From: Pseudomonadota bacterium
GTDB lineage: Bacteria; Pseudomonadota; Gammaproteobacteria; Xanthomonadales; Xanthomonadaceae
Direction of reading: 5' to 3'
NCBI GenBank assembly: GCA_023391775.1
Contig: JAEWAG010000157.1
Location: 1 to 7,319 of the forward strand
DNA: 7,319 nt
Position 1 is the stretch's first letter; each line of letters opens with the position of its first letter. A program made the translations under genes and the position numbers. The notes below the pieces were generated by a model, which had not been told where the DNA came from, searched no databases, and saw only the letters and a list, made by a program, of their open reading frames with translations. Positions 1 through 7,319 of the stretch are shown here, piece after piece.

Positions 1-595
1 TCTCGCGCACGTTGTGGTCGGTGATCAGCACGCCGATGCCGCGGTTCTTGAGGTGGGTGACGATGCGCTGGATCTCGCCGACGGAGATCGGGTCGACGCC
101 GGCGAACGGCTCGTCCAGCAGCATCAGCCGCGGACGGGCCGCAAGCGCGCGGGCGATCTCGCAGCGCCGGCGCTCGCCGCCGGACAGGCTGGCGCCGAGC
201 TGGTCGGCGACGTGGCCGATCTGCAGCTCGTCCAGCAGCGAGGACAGCTCCGCCTCCAGCGCGTCGCCATCCTTCAGGTCCTCGCGCAGTTCCAGCACCA
301 GGCGGATGTTGTCGGCCACGGTGAGCTTGCGGAACACGGACGGCTCCTGCGGCAGGTAGCCCACGCCCAGGCGGGCGCGGGTGTACATCGGCTCGGCGGT
401 GATGTCGCGGCCGTCGAGCACGATGCGCCCGGCGTCGGCGGCCACCAGGCCGACGATCATGTAGAAGCAGGTGGTCTTGCCGGCGCCGTTGGGGCCAAGC
501 AGGCCGACCACCTCGCCGGCGTCCAGGGTGAGGCCGAACTCGCGCACCACCTCGCGCTGCTTGTACTTCTTGCGCAGGCCTTCGGCGACGAGCAT
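1..595 (-). CDS. lptB: LptB, LPS export ABC transporter ATPase (3' end beyond window)
   Basis: This is the cytoplasmic ATPase that powers LPS extraction from the inner membrane as part of LptB2FG. The visible 198 codons start at the ATG at 595 and run off the left edge; the E. coli protein has about 241 residues, so roughly the last 40 are missing. All ABC motifs present are intact: Walker [10 protein letters not shown] at residues 34-42, Q-loop LPQEPSVF around 81-88 (Q83), signature LSGGE at 137-141, Walker B LMLLDEP at 157-163 (E162), D-loop near GVDP, and H-loop H194. The start is supported by a GGGGAG ribosome site at 604-609, 8 nt upstream. The ATG shares one base with the lptA stop codon (TGATG), which suggests translational coupling. 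It is the last visible gene of the kdsD-kdsC-lptC-lptA-lptB operon. The family call is firm; a generic branched-chain amino acid ATPase is ruled out by context and by the LptB-like N-terminus and [10 protein letters not shown] segment. Confidence 0.97.
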   Translation of the reverse strand, partial: MLVAEGLRKKYKQREVVREFGLTLDAGEVVGLLGPNGAGKTTCFYMIVGLVAADAGRIVLDGRDITAEPMYTRARLGVGYLPQEPSVFRKLTVADNIRLVLELREDLKDGDALEAELSSLLDELQIGHVADQLGASLSGGERRRCEIARALAARPRLMLLDEPFAGVDPISVGEIQRIVTHLKNRGIGVLITDHNVRE

Positions 596-1125
596 CAGTT
601 GGACTCCCCGCTCTGCGAACGCGGCTGGATCACGGTGCGCACGCGGCTGCCGTCGCCGCCGCTCTGCATCTGCCCGCTGGACATGTTGTAGACCATGCGC
701 TGGCCGCTGTTGCTGCCGCGCGGCGACTCGACATGGTAGTTGCCGGTCAGGGTCAGCAGTTCCCTGGTGGGTTCGTAGACGATGCGGTCGGCGCGGGCGT
801 TCATGGTGCTGCCGTCGTCCATTTCCTGGCGCATGGTGGCCTGCTTGCCGGTGAGGACGACCTGGTGGATGTCGCCGTTGCGACGCTGCACCTCGGCGCG
901 GGCCGCACGGATCTGCAAGGTGCCCTGGACGATCTCCACCTCGCCGGAGAACACGCAGCTGCCCGAGGTGTCGGCCAGGTTGCAGTCGGAGTTGGCCGAT
1001 TCCAGCGTCATCGGCTGGTTGCGGTCCGAGCTCTTGGCCAGGACGCTGGGGGACGCCAGGGCGGCCAGCGCCAGCACGGCGAGGACGCAGGCGGTCCGGG
1101 GCTTAAGGGCGCGCGGAAGGTTCAT
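595..1125 (-). CDS. lptA: LptA, periplasmic LPS transport bridge protein
   Basis: The 176-residue protein matches the OstA-like/LptA family, which forms the periplasmic beta-jellyroll bridge carrying LPS from LptC to LptD. Residues 1-30 look like a signal peptide: basic start, hydrophobic stretch about 12-29, and cleavage expected after SVLA (residue 30). The family core follows: [16 protein letters not shown] near 59-74, the GKQATMRQ strand near 93-100, ADRIVYEP near 112-119 and [10 protein letters not shown] near 124-133. The start at 1125 has an AGGA site at 1132-1135, 6 nt upstream, and the gene overlaps the end of lptC by 23 nt. The tail from about residue 150 is polar, glycine/serine-rich and probably flexible. 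Unlike E. coli LptA as I recall it, the mature protein has two cysteines, C48 and C57, placed close enough to form a disulfide. Function is assigned from family and operon context. Confidence 0.95.
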   Translation of the reverse strand: MNLPRALKPRTACVLAVLALAALASPSVLAKSSDRNQPMTLESANSDCNLADTSGSCVFSGEVEIVQGTLQIRAARAEVQRRNGDIHQVVLTGKQATMRQEMDDGSTMNARADRIVYEPTRELLTLTGNYHVESPRGSNSGQRMVYNMSSGQMQSGGDGSRVRTVIQPRSQSGESN

Positions 1126-1660
1126 AGCGGGTCCTGACCTGGGAAAGGAGGCGGTACTGGCGGGTCTTGAGGTTGGCTTCCATCCCGGTGCCGGTCTGGG
1201 TGATGCCGGGTTGGGTGAGCTGCACGGGCCGGGCGGTACGGGCCAGGTCCTGCGAGGGCAGCAGCTCCAGCGAGGCGGTGCGGAAGGTCGTCGGGATGGC
1301 GCTGGCCGGATCGCTGTCGCCGGCGACGTTGCCCTCCAGGCGCAGCAGCTCGCCGTCGGGGCTGATCCAGCCGCGCTCGGCGGACAGCTTCCATGGGCCC
1401 GGCTCGGCGGGTGCCAGGAACACCGGCCGCACCAGGTCCATGCTCTCGTCGTCGCGGCGCTGCAGCTCGGGCGCCTGCACCCGCAACGATTCGGTGCCGT
1501 CCTTGCCGAGCACCATCAGGTCGAAATCGCGCAGCACGTAGTCCGAGCGCTGGCCGCCGCCTTCCGTTGGCGTTTCGGTACCACGCATCTTCCATGCCGA
1601 CCAGCCGGTGGCGATGGCGGCCACCAGCAGCGCCAGGCCCAGGAGCGTGCGCCAGCTCAT
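1103..1660 (-). CDS. lptC: LptC, inner-membrane LPS transport protein
   Basis: The 185-residue protein is a bitopic inner-membrane subunit that receives LPS from LptB2FG and hands it to LptA. One N-terminal membrane segment spans about residues 5-23 (LLGLALLVAAIATGW). It is followed by a short polar linker and an OstA-like periplasmic domain: the YVLRDFDL strand near 41-48, MDLVRPVFL near 74-82, an LSAERGWIS strand near 92-100, and the conserved end GTGMEANLKTRQYRLLSQV near 157-175, which matches the LptC C-terminal signature. The open frame continues upstream to 1804, but that part has no family resemblance and lies inside kdsC. The ATG at 1660 was chosen because it directly precedes the membrane anchor and overlaps the kdsC stop as ATGA. 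No strong ribosome site is seen, so translation probably depends on coupling to kdsC. The stop falls inside the first codons of lptA. Confidence 0.95.
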   Translation of the reverse strand: MSWRTLLGLALLVAAIATGWSAWKMRGTETPTEGGGQRSDYVLRDFDLMVLGKDGTESLRVQAPELQRRDDESMDLVRPVFLAPAEPGPWKLSAERGWISPDGELLRLEGNVAGDSDPASAIPTTFRTASLELLPSQDLARTARPVQLTQPGITQTGTGMEANLKTRQYRLLSQVRTRYEPSARP

Positions 1661-2241
1661 GCGCGGCGCCCGTCGCGGGAGCCATGGCCGGCCAGGATCG
1701 CCGGTACGTGGCCGTGCGCGGCCAGCAGCACGTCGCAGACCTCGCGCACCGCGCCTTCCCCGGCACGTCCGCGGGTGCGCCAGTGCACCTGTTCGGCGAT
1801 CCATGGGTGCGCGTTGGCCGGCGCCACCGACAGGCCGGCCACGCGCAGGCAGTCCAGGTCCGGCAGGTCGTCGCCGACGAAGCAGGCCTGGCTGCGGTCA
1901 AGTCCGTGGCGTGCGATCAGCGCGTCCATGCACTGGAGCTTGTCGGCCACGCCGATATGCGTTTCCAGGCCCAGGTCCGCGCCGCGCTTCTGCGCCACCA
2001 GGCTGTGGCGGGCGGTGATCAGGGCGATGTGGAAGCCGAAGCGGCGCAACTGCACCAGGCCCTGGCCGTCGAGCACGCTGAAGGACTTGGATTCGTTGCC
2101 CTCGCTGTCGAAGTACAGCCGCCCGTCGGTCAGCGTGCCATCCACGTCCAGGCACACCAGGCGCACCTGGCGCGCGCGCTCGGCGATTTCCGGGGCGATG
2201 GTGGACAGCGGGTCGTACGGCACATGGGTCTCCGGGGGCAT
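1657..2241 (-). CDS. kdsC: KdsC, 3-deoxy-D-manno-octulosonate 8-phosphate phosphatase
   Basis: KdsC hydrolyses Kdo 8-phosphate to Kdo, an essential inner-core LPS sugar. The 194-residue protein is a C0-type HAD phosphatase without a large cap, usually a tetramer. HAD motif I is DVDGTLTDG at 32-40 (nucleophile D32, acid/base D34), motif II is T76 in LITAR, motif III is K101 in VADKLQ, and motif IV is GDDLPDLD at 123-130. The C-terminal GRAGEGAVREVCDVLL at 158-173 corresponds to the KdsC-specific glycine-rich tail that reaches a neighbouring active site. The length is close to the E. coli enzyme (188). The frame is open further upstream to 2313, but that part reads over the kdsD coding end. The start at 2241 gives the family length and lies 7 nt after the kdsD stop. 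No clear Shine-Dalgarno sequence is visible. The gene overlaps lptC by 4 nt (ATGA). Confidence 0.95.
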   Translation of the reverse strand: MPPETHVPYDPLSTIAPEIAERARQVRLVCLDVDGTLTDGRLYFDSEGNESKSFSVLDGQGLVQLRRFGFHIALITARHSLVAQKRGADLGLETHIGVADKLQCMDALIARHGLDRSQACFVGDDLPDLDCLRVAGLSVAPANAHPWIAEQVHWRTRGRAGEGAVREVCDVLLAAHGHVPAILAGHGSRDGRRA

Positions 2242-2248
2242 CGGGGCG

Positions 2249-3244
2249 TTAAACCACGCGTGCTCGCAACAGGTCGTGAACATTGAGCGCGCCGACCGGG
2301 CAGTTCCGCGCATCGACCACGATCAGGCCGTTGATGCGGTGGCGCTCCATCAGGTGCGCGGCTTCGGTCGCCATCTGGTTCGCGTCTATGGTGCGTGGGT
2401 CGCGGGTCATGACCTCGGCGATGCGCGCCTGGCGCACGTCGATGCCGCGGTCCAGTGCGCGGCGCAGGTCGCCGTCGGTGAAGATGCCGGCCAGGCGCCC
2501 GTCCGGCGTGGTCACCGCGGTCATGCCCAGGCGCTTGCGGCTCATCTCCACCAGCGCCTCGGCGACGCTGGCGTCGTCACCCACGCGGGGCAGCTCATCG
2601 CCGCCGTGCATCACGTCGGTGACGTGCAGCAGCAGGCGGCGGCCGAGGCTGCCGGCCGGGTGCGAGCGGGCGAAATCGTCGGCGGTGAAGCCGCGGGCTT
2701 CCAGCAGCGCCACCGCCAGCGCATCGCCCATGGCCAGCGAGGCGGTGGTGGAGGAGGTCGGCGCCAGGTGCAGCGGGCAGGCCTCCTCGGGCACGCCGAC
2801 GTCCAGGTGGATGTCGGCCTCGCGCGCCAGGGTGGACTGCACGCGGCCGGTCATCGCGATCACCCGGTTGCCCTGCCGGCGCAGCGCCGGCAGCAGCATC
2901 AGGATCTCGTCCGATTCGCCGGAATAGGACAGGGCCAGCACGATGTCGGTGTCGGTGATCATGCCCAGGTCGCCGTGCCCGGCCTCGCCTGGATGCACGA
3001 AGAAGGAGGGCGTGCCGGTGGAGGCCAGGGTCGCGGCGATCTTGCGGGCCACGTGCCCGGACTTGCCCATGCCGGTGCAGACCAGGCGCCCGCTGGAGCC
3101 CAGCACGAGCGCGCAGGCCCTGGCGAAATCCTCGCCGATGCGCGCGCCGACGGCCTCCAGCGCCCGTGCCTCGACCTGCAGCACGCGGCGCCCGGAGGCG
3201 GCCAGCTGCGCAGGATCGGTGGATGTCTCGGCGGCTGCGCTCAT
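2249..3244 (-). CDS. kdsD: KdsD (KpsF/GutQ family) arabinose-5-phosphate isomerase
   Basis: KdsD interconverts ribulose 5-phosphate and arabinose 5-phosphate, the first dedicated step toward Kdo for LPS. The 331 residues match the E. coli length (328). An N-terminal SIS sugar-isomerase domain covers about 40-180, with GMGKSGHVARK at 58-68 and SYSGESDEIL at 106-115. Two CBS domains follow, about 207-265 and 275-331. Residues K61, E113, E154 and H195 align, with a constant offset of two, to the catalytic set I recall for E. coli KdsD (K59, E111, E152, H193), so the enzyme looks active. The start at 3244 gives full length. No good ribosome site is visible, only a GC-rich leader. It is the first gene of the visible operon and diverges from ibaG. 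GutQ is the alternative paralogue, but the adjacent kdsC-lpt genes favour KdsD. Confidence 0.96.
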   Translation of the reverse strand: MSAAAETSTDPAQLAASGRRVLQVEARALEAVGARIGEDFARACALVLGSSGRLVCTGMGKSGHVARKIAATLASTGTPSFFVHPGEAGHGDLGMITDTDIVLALSYSGESDEILMLLPALRRQGNRVIAMTGRVQSTLAREADIHLDVGVPEEACPLHLAPTSSTTASLAMGDALAVALLEARGFTADDFARSHPAGSLGRRLLLHVTDVMHGGDELPRVGDDASVAEALVEMSRKRLGMTAVTTPDGRLAGIFTDGDLRRALDRGIDVRQARIAEVMTRDPRTIDANQMATEAAHLMERHRINGLIVVDARNCPVGALNVHDLLRARVV

Positions 3245-3308
3245 GTGACGGCCCGGGGCTGGCCGGGATTCGCTAGACTAGGGTGCTTCATTCTAGGCCA
3301 AGCGCTCC
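3245..3308. promoter_or_regulatory. Divergent promoter region between kdsD and ibaG
   Basis: This 64-bp gap is the only place for promoters of the leftward LPS operon and the rightward ibaG-murA unit. On the minus strand TAGAAT at 3290-3295 matches the sigma-70 -10 box at five of six bases and would drive kdsD. On the plus strand TAGACT at 3274-3279 matches at four of six and would drive ibaG. No convincing -35 box lies at 16-18 bp from either. The stretch is less GC-rich than its surroundings and holds three CTAG tetranucleotides, two of them as CTAGACTAG. Promoter placement is inference from position and weak motif matches. Confidence 0.4.
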
Positions 3309-4872
<1,564 letters not shown>

Positions 4873-4873
<1 letters not shown>

Positions 4874-5175
4874 TGCTGCTGCGCGGCCGCCTGACCACGC
4901 GTCGCAAGGTCCTGCTCGGGCTGCTGGCGGTGATGCTGCTGCTGGTCGGCCTGGCCGGCTGGCTGGGCATGGCGGCCACCCGCGGCATCGAAACCCGCGA
5001 CATGGACTGGAACGCCGACGGCACGGTGGGCCGTGCCGAGATCCTGCAGTCGCTCTACGCTGTCACCGCGCATCGCCAGGCCGAGGGCAACCGCGAGTGC
5101 ACCACCTTCCGCTGGTTCCGCAGCGGCGAGGTGATCCGGGTCGACTGCCAGACCGTGTTCCGCGGGGCAGACTGA
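4873..5175 (+). CDS. Small membrane-anchored protein with one EF-hand loop
   Basis: I do not recognise this 100-residue protein as a named family. A basic N-terminus (R4, R6, R10, R11, K12) precedes one strong hydrophobic segment at about 13-35, predicting an N-in, C-out inner-membrane anchor. No good signal-peptidase site or lipobox is visible. Residues 45-56 (DWNADGTVGRAE) fit the canonical calcium-binding EF-hand loop: D45, N47, D49, G50, hydrophobic V52 and E56 at positions 1, 3, 5, 6, 8 and 12. A helix-like segment follows (57-70), then a probable beta-rich tail with two cysteines, C76 and C92, that could form a disulfide in the periplasm. The start is well supported: GGGAGG at 4860-4865 lies 7 nt upstream and the ATG shares one base with the murA stop (TGATG), so coupling with murA is likely. 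Calcium binding and any role in the cell wall are inference. Confidence 0.82.
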
Positions 5176-5186
5176 GGCGCCGCGCA

Positions 5187-5205
5187 GGGCGCAGCGCCCG
5201 GTTTT
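5187..5205 (+). terminator. Possible intrinsic terminator after the murA unit
   Basis: The inverted repeat GGGCGC-A-GCGCCC at 5187-5199 can form a five-base-pair stem with a three-base loop. It is followed two bases later by TTTT at 5202-5205. It lies 11 nt after the stop codon of the EF-hand gene and just before the end of the convergent DUF3108 gene. The T-run is short and only favours plus-strand termination; on the minus strand no T-run follows. The spot is also GC-rich, so the hairpin could partly reflect base composition. Confidence 0.5.
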
Positions 5206-5207
5206 GC

Positions 5208-5891
5208 TCAGCGCAGCGCCTTGAGGCTCAGGTCGATGGTGTCCTGGCCATTCTCGCGCTGCAGGATGCGCGCAGGCACCGGCATTTCCGGCACGATCCA
5301 GGCGATGGTCTCGCGCTTGTCATCGCGGCGCACGACCTTCGTGGCCTGGTGGGTCTTGCCGGCCACGGTGACCGGCTCCTTGCCGCCGACCTCGTAACGC
5401 ATCGGCTTGACCCGGCCCTCGTCGACCATGCGGTACGCCAGCGGCTTGCCGGCGGCCAGGTCGCGGGCCACGGCGAGATTGATGAGCAGCGCATCCATGT
5501 CCCCGGCCTGCAGCTTCACCGGGCCGCGCCGCTCCGGCTTCACGTCGCCGCTCCAGGTGGCCTGCGAGGCCTTCCAGTCATAGCGCGCGTCGACCGACTT
5601 GCGCTTGATCAGCGCGACCGAACTGTCGCTGCTGCTCAGCGGACGCAACTGGCCGTCGCGCTCGTCGAACACGGTGCTCTGGCTGAGGTCGGCGACCTGG
5701 TTGCGGATGCGCAGGCTGTACTTCCAGCGGTCGCTGCCTTCGCGGGCCAGGGTCATGGTGCCGTTGGCCTGCATGCCCATGTAGCTGGCGGTGTAGTCGG
5801 CGGTGAACGGCTCCAGGGCCAGGGCAGGGGTGGCGGTGGCCAGCAGGCCCAGCAGCAGGGGCAGGCGGGTCAGGATGCGGAATCGGGTCAT
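5208..5891 (-). CDS. Exported DUF3108-type protein (second of a tandem pair)
   Basis: This 227-residue protein resembles the DUF3108 family of exported proteins of unknown function. Residues 1-26 form a signal peptide: basic MTRFR, hydrophobic core about 9-24, and cleavage expected after ALA at 24-26. The mature part starts LEPFTADY and contains QSTVFDE (71-77), RPLSS, YDW (104-106), GDMDALLINLAVARD (130-143), LAYRMVDEGR and a C-terminal PARILQRENG motif (206-215). These same landmarks occur in the gene immediately upstream, so the two are paralogues. The frame is open upstream to 5993, but the ATG at 5891 was chosen because it begins the signal peptide and has GAGGAG at 5899-5904, 7 nt upstream. 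It starts 2 nt after the stop of its paralogue. Periplasmic location is predicted; the function is unknown. The family name is from memory of its motifs and was not searched. Confidence 0.88.
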   Translation of the reverse strand: MTRFRILTRLPLLLGLLATATPALALEPFTADYTASYMGMQANGTMTLAREGSDRWKYSLRIRNQVADLSQSTVFDERDGQLRPLSSSDSSVALIKRKSVDARYDWKASQATWSGDVKPERRGPVKLQAGDMDALLINLAVARDLAAGKPLAYRMVDEGRVKPMRYEVGGKEPVTVAGKTHQATKVVRRDDKRETIAWIVPEMPVPARILQRENGQDTIDLSLKALR

Positions 5892-5893
5892 GC

Positions 5894-6664
5894 TCAGGCT
5901 CCTCGGTACTCGATCAGGCGCAGGTCGATCTCGTCCTCGCCGTCCTCGCGTTGCAGGATGCGGATCGGGGTGGGCACGCCGTCGGCGACCCACAGCAGGG
6001 TCTGGTCGCCGTCGTCGTCGCTGCGGGCCACCCGCAGTGCCGCATAGCTCATGTCGCCGACCGCCATCGCCTCGGGCGCGGTGTCGACGTGGTACACGTG
6101 GTCGCGCACGCGGCCGCCGTCGACGAAACGGTAGGCCAGCGTCGCGCCCGGACGCGCATCGCGCATCACTGCCAGGTTGATCAGCAGCGCGCTCATGTCG
6201 CCGGGACGCAGCGCCACCGGCTCGCGCCGGGTCTTCTTGATGTCGCCCTGCCAGCGCGCCTGCATGCGCTCCCAGTCGTACTGGCCGCTGACCTCCTTGC
6301 CGAACACGAGGGCGCGGCGCTCGGTGTCCTGGCTCAGGGGGCGGTAGTGGCCGCCGTGCTCGTCGAACACGGTGCTCTGGTGGATGTTGAGGCGGGCCAG
6401 GCTGGCGACGCCGCGCTCGGCGCGCAGGTCCAGGTCGATGCGCCAGCGGGGTGGCGTCTCGCGCACCAGCAGCATGGTCGCGCTACCGGCGGGACGGCCG
6501 CGGTAATACGCCTCGTAGGTGGCCAGGAACGGCTCCAGCTGGCGCGTTGGCGCGGCTCCGGCCGGCCGCTCCGGCGCCGTGTCCGCGACCGGATCCTGCG
6601 CACGCAGCTGCGTCGCCGGAACGGCGCACAGGGTCAGCAGGAGGGCGAGGACGGTCGGACGCAT
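5894..6664 (-). CDS. Exported DUF3108-type protein (first of a tandem pair)
   Basis: This 256-residue protein is a paralogue of the next gene and looks like a DUF3108 member. A signal peptide covers about residues 1-22, with cleavage expected after LRA (20-22). C13 is not preceded by a lipobox small residue at -1, so a lipoprotein is unlikely. An alanine/proline-rich linker (about 23-42) is absent from the paralogue. The domain then begins LEPFLATYEAYY (43-54) and holds QSTVFDE (96-102), RPLS (108-111), YDW (129-131), GDMSALLINLAVMRD (155-169), LAYRFVDGGRV (177-186) and PIRILQREDGEDEIDL (233-248). The ATG at 6664 lies 43 nt after the purN stop, so cotranscription with purN is plausible. No clear ribosome site is present; a hairpin-forming repeat lies in the leader instead. 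Periplasmic location is predicted and the molecular function is unknown. Confidence 0.86.
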   Translation of the reverse strand: MRPTVLALLLTLCAVPATQLRAQDPVADTAPERPAGAAPTRQLEPFLATYEAYYRGRPAGSATMLLVRETPPRWRIDLDLRAERGVASLARLNIHQSTVFDEHGGHYRPLSQDTERRALVFGKEVSGQYDWERMQARWQGDIKKTRREPVALRPGDMSALLINLAVMRDARPGATLAYRFVDGGRVRDHVYHVDTAPEAMAVGDMSYAALRVARSDDDGDQTLLWVADGVPTPIRILQREDGEDEIDLRLIEYRGA

Positions 6665-6670
6665 GCGGTT

Positions 6671-6697
6671 CGGGCAGGGAGAGGGGAAGCTTGCCCG
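6671..6697 (-). repeat. Inverted repeat in the purN-DUF3108 spacer
   Basis: CGGGCA at 6671-6676 and TGCCCG at 6692-6697 are perfect reverse complements with a 15-base, pyrimidine-rich loop on the minus strand. The repeat occupies most of the 43-nt spacer and ends 6 nt before the start codon at 6664. No T-run follows, so it is not a standard terminator. It could be an mRNA-stabilising or attenuating hairpin after purN, or chance in GC-rich DNA. Confidence 0.35.
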
Positions 6698-6707
6698 CGC
6701 GCCGGTG

Positions 6708-7319
6708 TCAGGCGCGTGATGCCGGGTGCAGCTTGCCAGCGGAATCTAGTTGCAGCGGACTAAACAGGCACTGACCATCCACCTGCACCTGGCCTGCGTG
6801 TTCAGCCAGGCGTCCGGCGACGGCCAGGGCCAGGACCGCGTTGACCAGCCGGTGCTCCTGCGGCAGGAGCCGCGCGGCCAGCGTTTCGGGGGTGTCGCCG
6901 GCAAGCACCGGGATCCGCACCTGCGCGATCACCGCGCCGGCATCGAGCTCGGGAACCACGAAGTGCACGCTGGCACCATGCTCGGCATCACCGGCCTCCA
7001 GTGCCCGCGCGTGGGTGTGCAGGCCTTTGTACATGGGCAGCAGCGAGGGATGCACGTTCAGCAGCCGGCCCTCGAAGCGGCGCACGAAGGCGTCGCCGAG
7101 GATGCGCATGTAGCCGGCGCAGAAGATCCAGTCCGGGGCGCAGGCGGCGACCGCATCGCCCAGGTCGGCGTCGAAGGCGGCGCGGTCGGGATAGGCGCGG
7201 GCCTTGCGGCTCCAGCGCAGCTCCGGGGCGACCCGGGCCAGCGCCGCCGCGTCCGGGCGGTCGGAGAACACACCGGCGACCTCGGCATCCAGCTGGCCGC
7301 AGGCGATGGCGTCCAGGAC
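6708..7319 (-). CDS. purN: PurN, phosphoribosylglycinamide formyltransferase (5' end beyond window)
   Basis: PurN transfers a formyl group from 10-formyltetrahydrofolate to GAR, the third step of de novo purine synthesis, in the cytoplasm. The frame is open through the right edge. 203 codons are visible, beginning VLDAIACGQLDAEVAGVFSD, which aligns to about residue 14 onward of E. coli PurN, so only a short N-terminus including the start is missing. The GTG at 7271 is an internal valine, not the start. The catalytic triad is present: N88 and H90 in NVHPSLLP, and D126 in PELDAGAVI (numbered from the first visible codon). The segments YKGLHTHARALEAGD, EHGASVHFV and the QEH motif near the end also match the family. 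The C-terminal tail is slightly longer than in E. coli. The stop at 6708 is followed by the DUF3108 pair. The upstream neighbour, outside the window, is often purM in gammaproteobacteria. Confidence 0.96.
   Translation of the reverse strand, partial: VLDAIACGQLDAEVAGVFSDRPDAAALARVAPELRWSRKARAYPDRAAFDADLGDAVAACAPDWIFCAGYMRILGDAFVRRFEGRLLNVHPSLLPMYKGLHTHARALEAGDAEHGASVHFVVPELDAGAVIAQVRIPVLAGDTPETLAARLLPQEHRLVNAVLALAVAGRLAEHAGQVQVDGQCLFSPLQLDSAGKLHPASRA

Noticed and set aside
1661..1804. Upstream extension of lptC
   Set aside because: The extra 48 residues are basic, lie inside kdsC in another frame and would precede the natural membrane anchor. The ATG at 1660 fits the family.
2242..2313. Upstream extension of kdsC
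   Set aside because: The extra residues read over the end of kdsD and have no counterpart in KdsC. The start at 2241 gives normal length.
5892..5993. Upstream extension of the second DUF3108 gene
   Set aside because: The extension is arginine-rich, overlaps the paralogue's coding end and would bury the signal peptide. A strong ribosome site supports 5891.
6652..6664. Lipoprotein reading of the first DUF3108 protein through C13
   Set aside because: The residue before C13 is leucine rather than a small residue, and a standard cleavage site follows at residue 22.

Overview
The window is GC-rich, densely packed bacterial chromosome. It most resembles a gammaproteobacterium of the Xanthomonadaceae/Lysobacteraceae (Lysobacter, Luteimonas, Stenotrophomonas or Xanthomonas type). 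That placement is inferred from the very high GC, the protein sequences and the gene order; it was not tested by a search. I see no mobile element, CRISPR array, tRNA or rRNA. Almost every base is in, or next to, a recognisable core gene.

Layout. (1) Positions 1-3244, minus strand: a tightly overlapped lipopolysaccharide operon read kdsD - kdsC - lptC - lptA - lptB, with lptB running off the left edge. KdsD makes arabinose 5-phosphate and KdsC dephosphorylates Kdo 8-phosphate, so together they act in Kdo synthesis. LptC, LptA and LptB belong to the machine that carries finished LPS to the outer membrane. (2) Positions 3245-3308: a 64-bp divergent intergenic region. (3) Positions 3309-5175, plus strand: ibaG (BolA family), murA (first committed step of peptidoglycan synthesis), and a 100-residue predicted membrane protein with one canonical EF-hand loop, whose start codon overlaps the murA stop codon. 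(4) Around 5187-5205: a small hairpin with a short T-run between convergent genes. (5) Positions 5208-7319, minus strand: purN (5' end cut by the window edge) followed by two tandem paralogous exported DUF3108-type proteins.

The left and middle parts form a cell-envelope block in which LPS supply and transport diverge from peptidoglycan synthesis. The right part is a purine biosynthesis gene with two uncharacterised periplasmic proteins behind it.

The least ordinary items are the EF-hand protein coupled to murA, the tandem DUF3108 pair, a cysteine pair in LptA, and a cluster of the tetranucleotide CTAG in the kdsD/ibaG promoter region. I found no convincing new multi-gene system. Several very long antisense reading frames are explained by high GC content.
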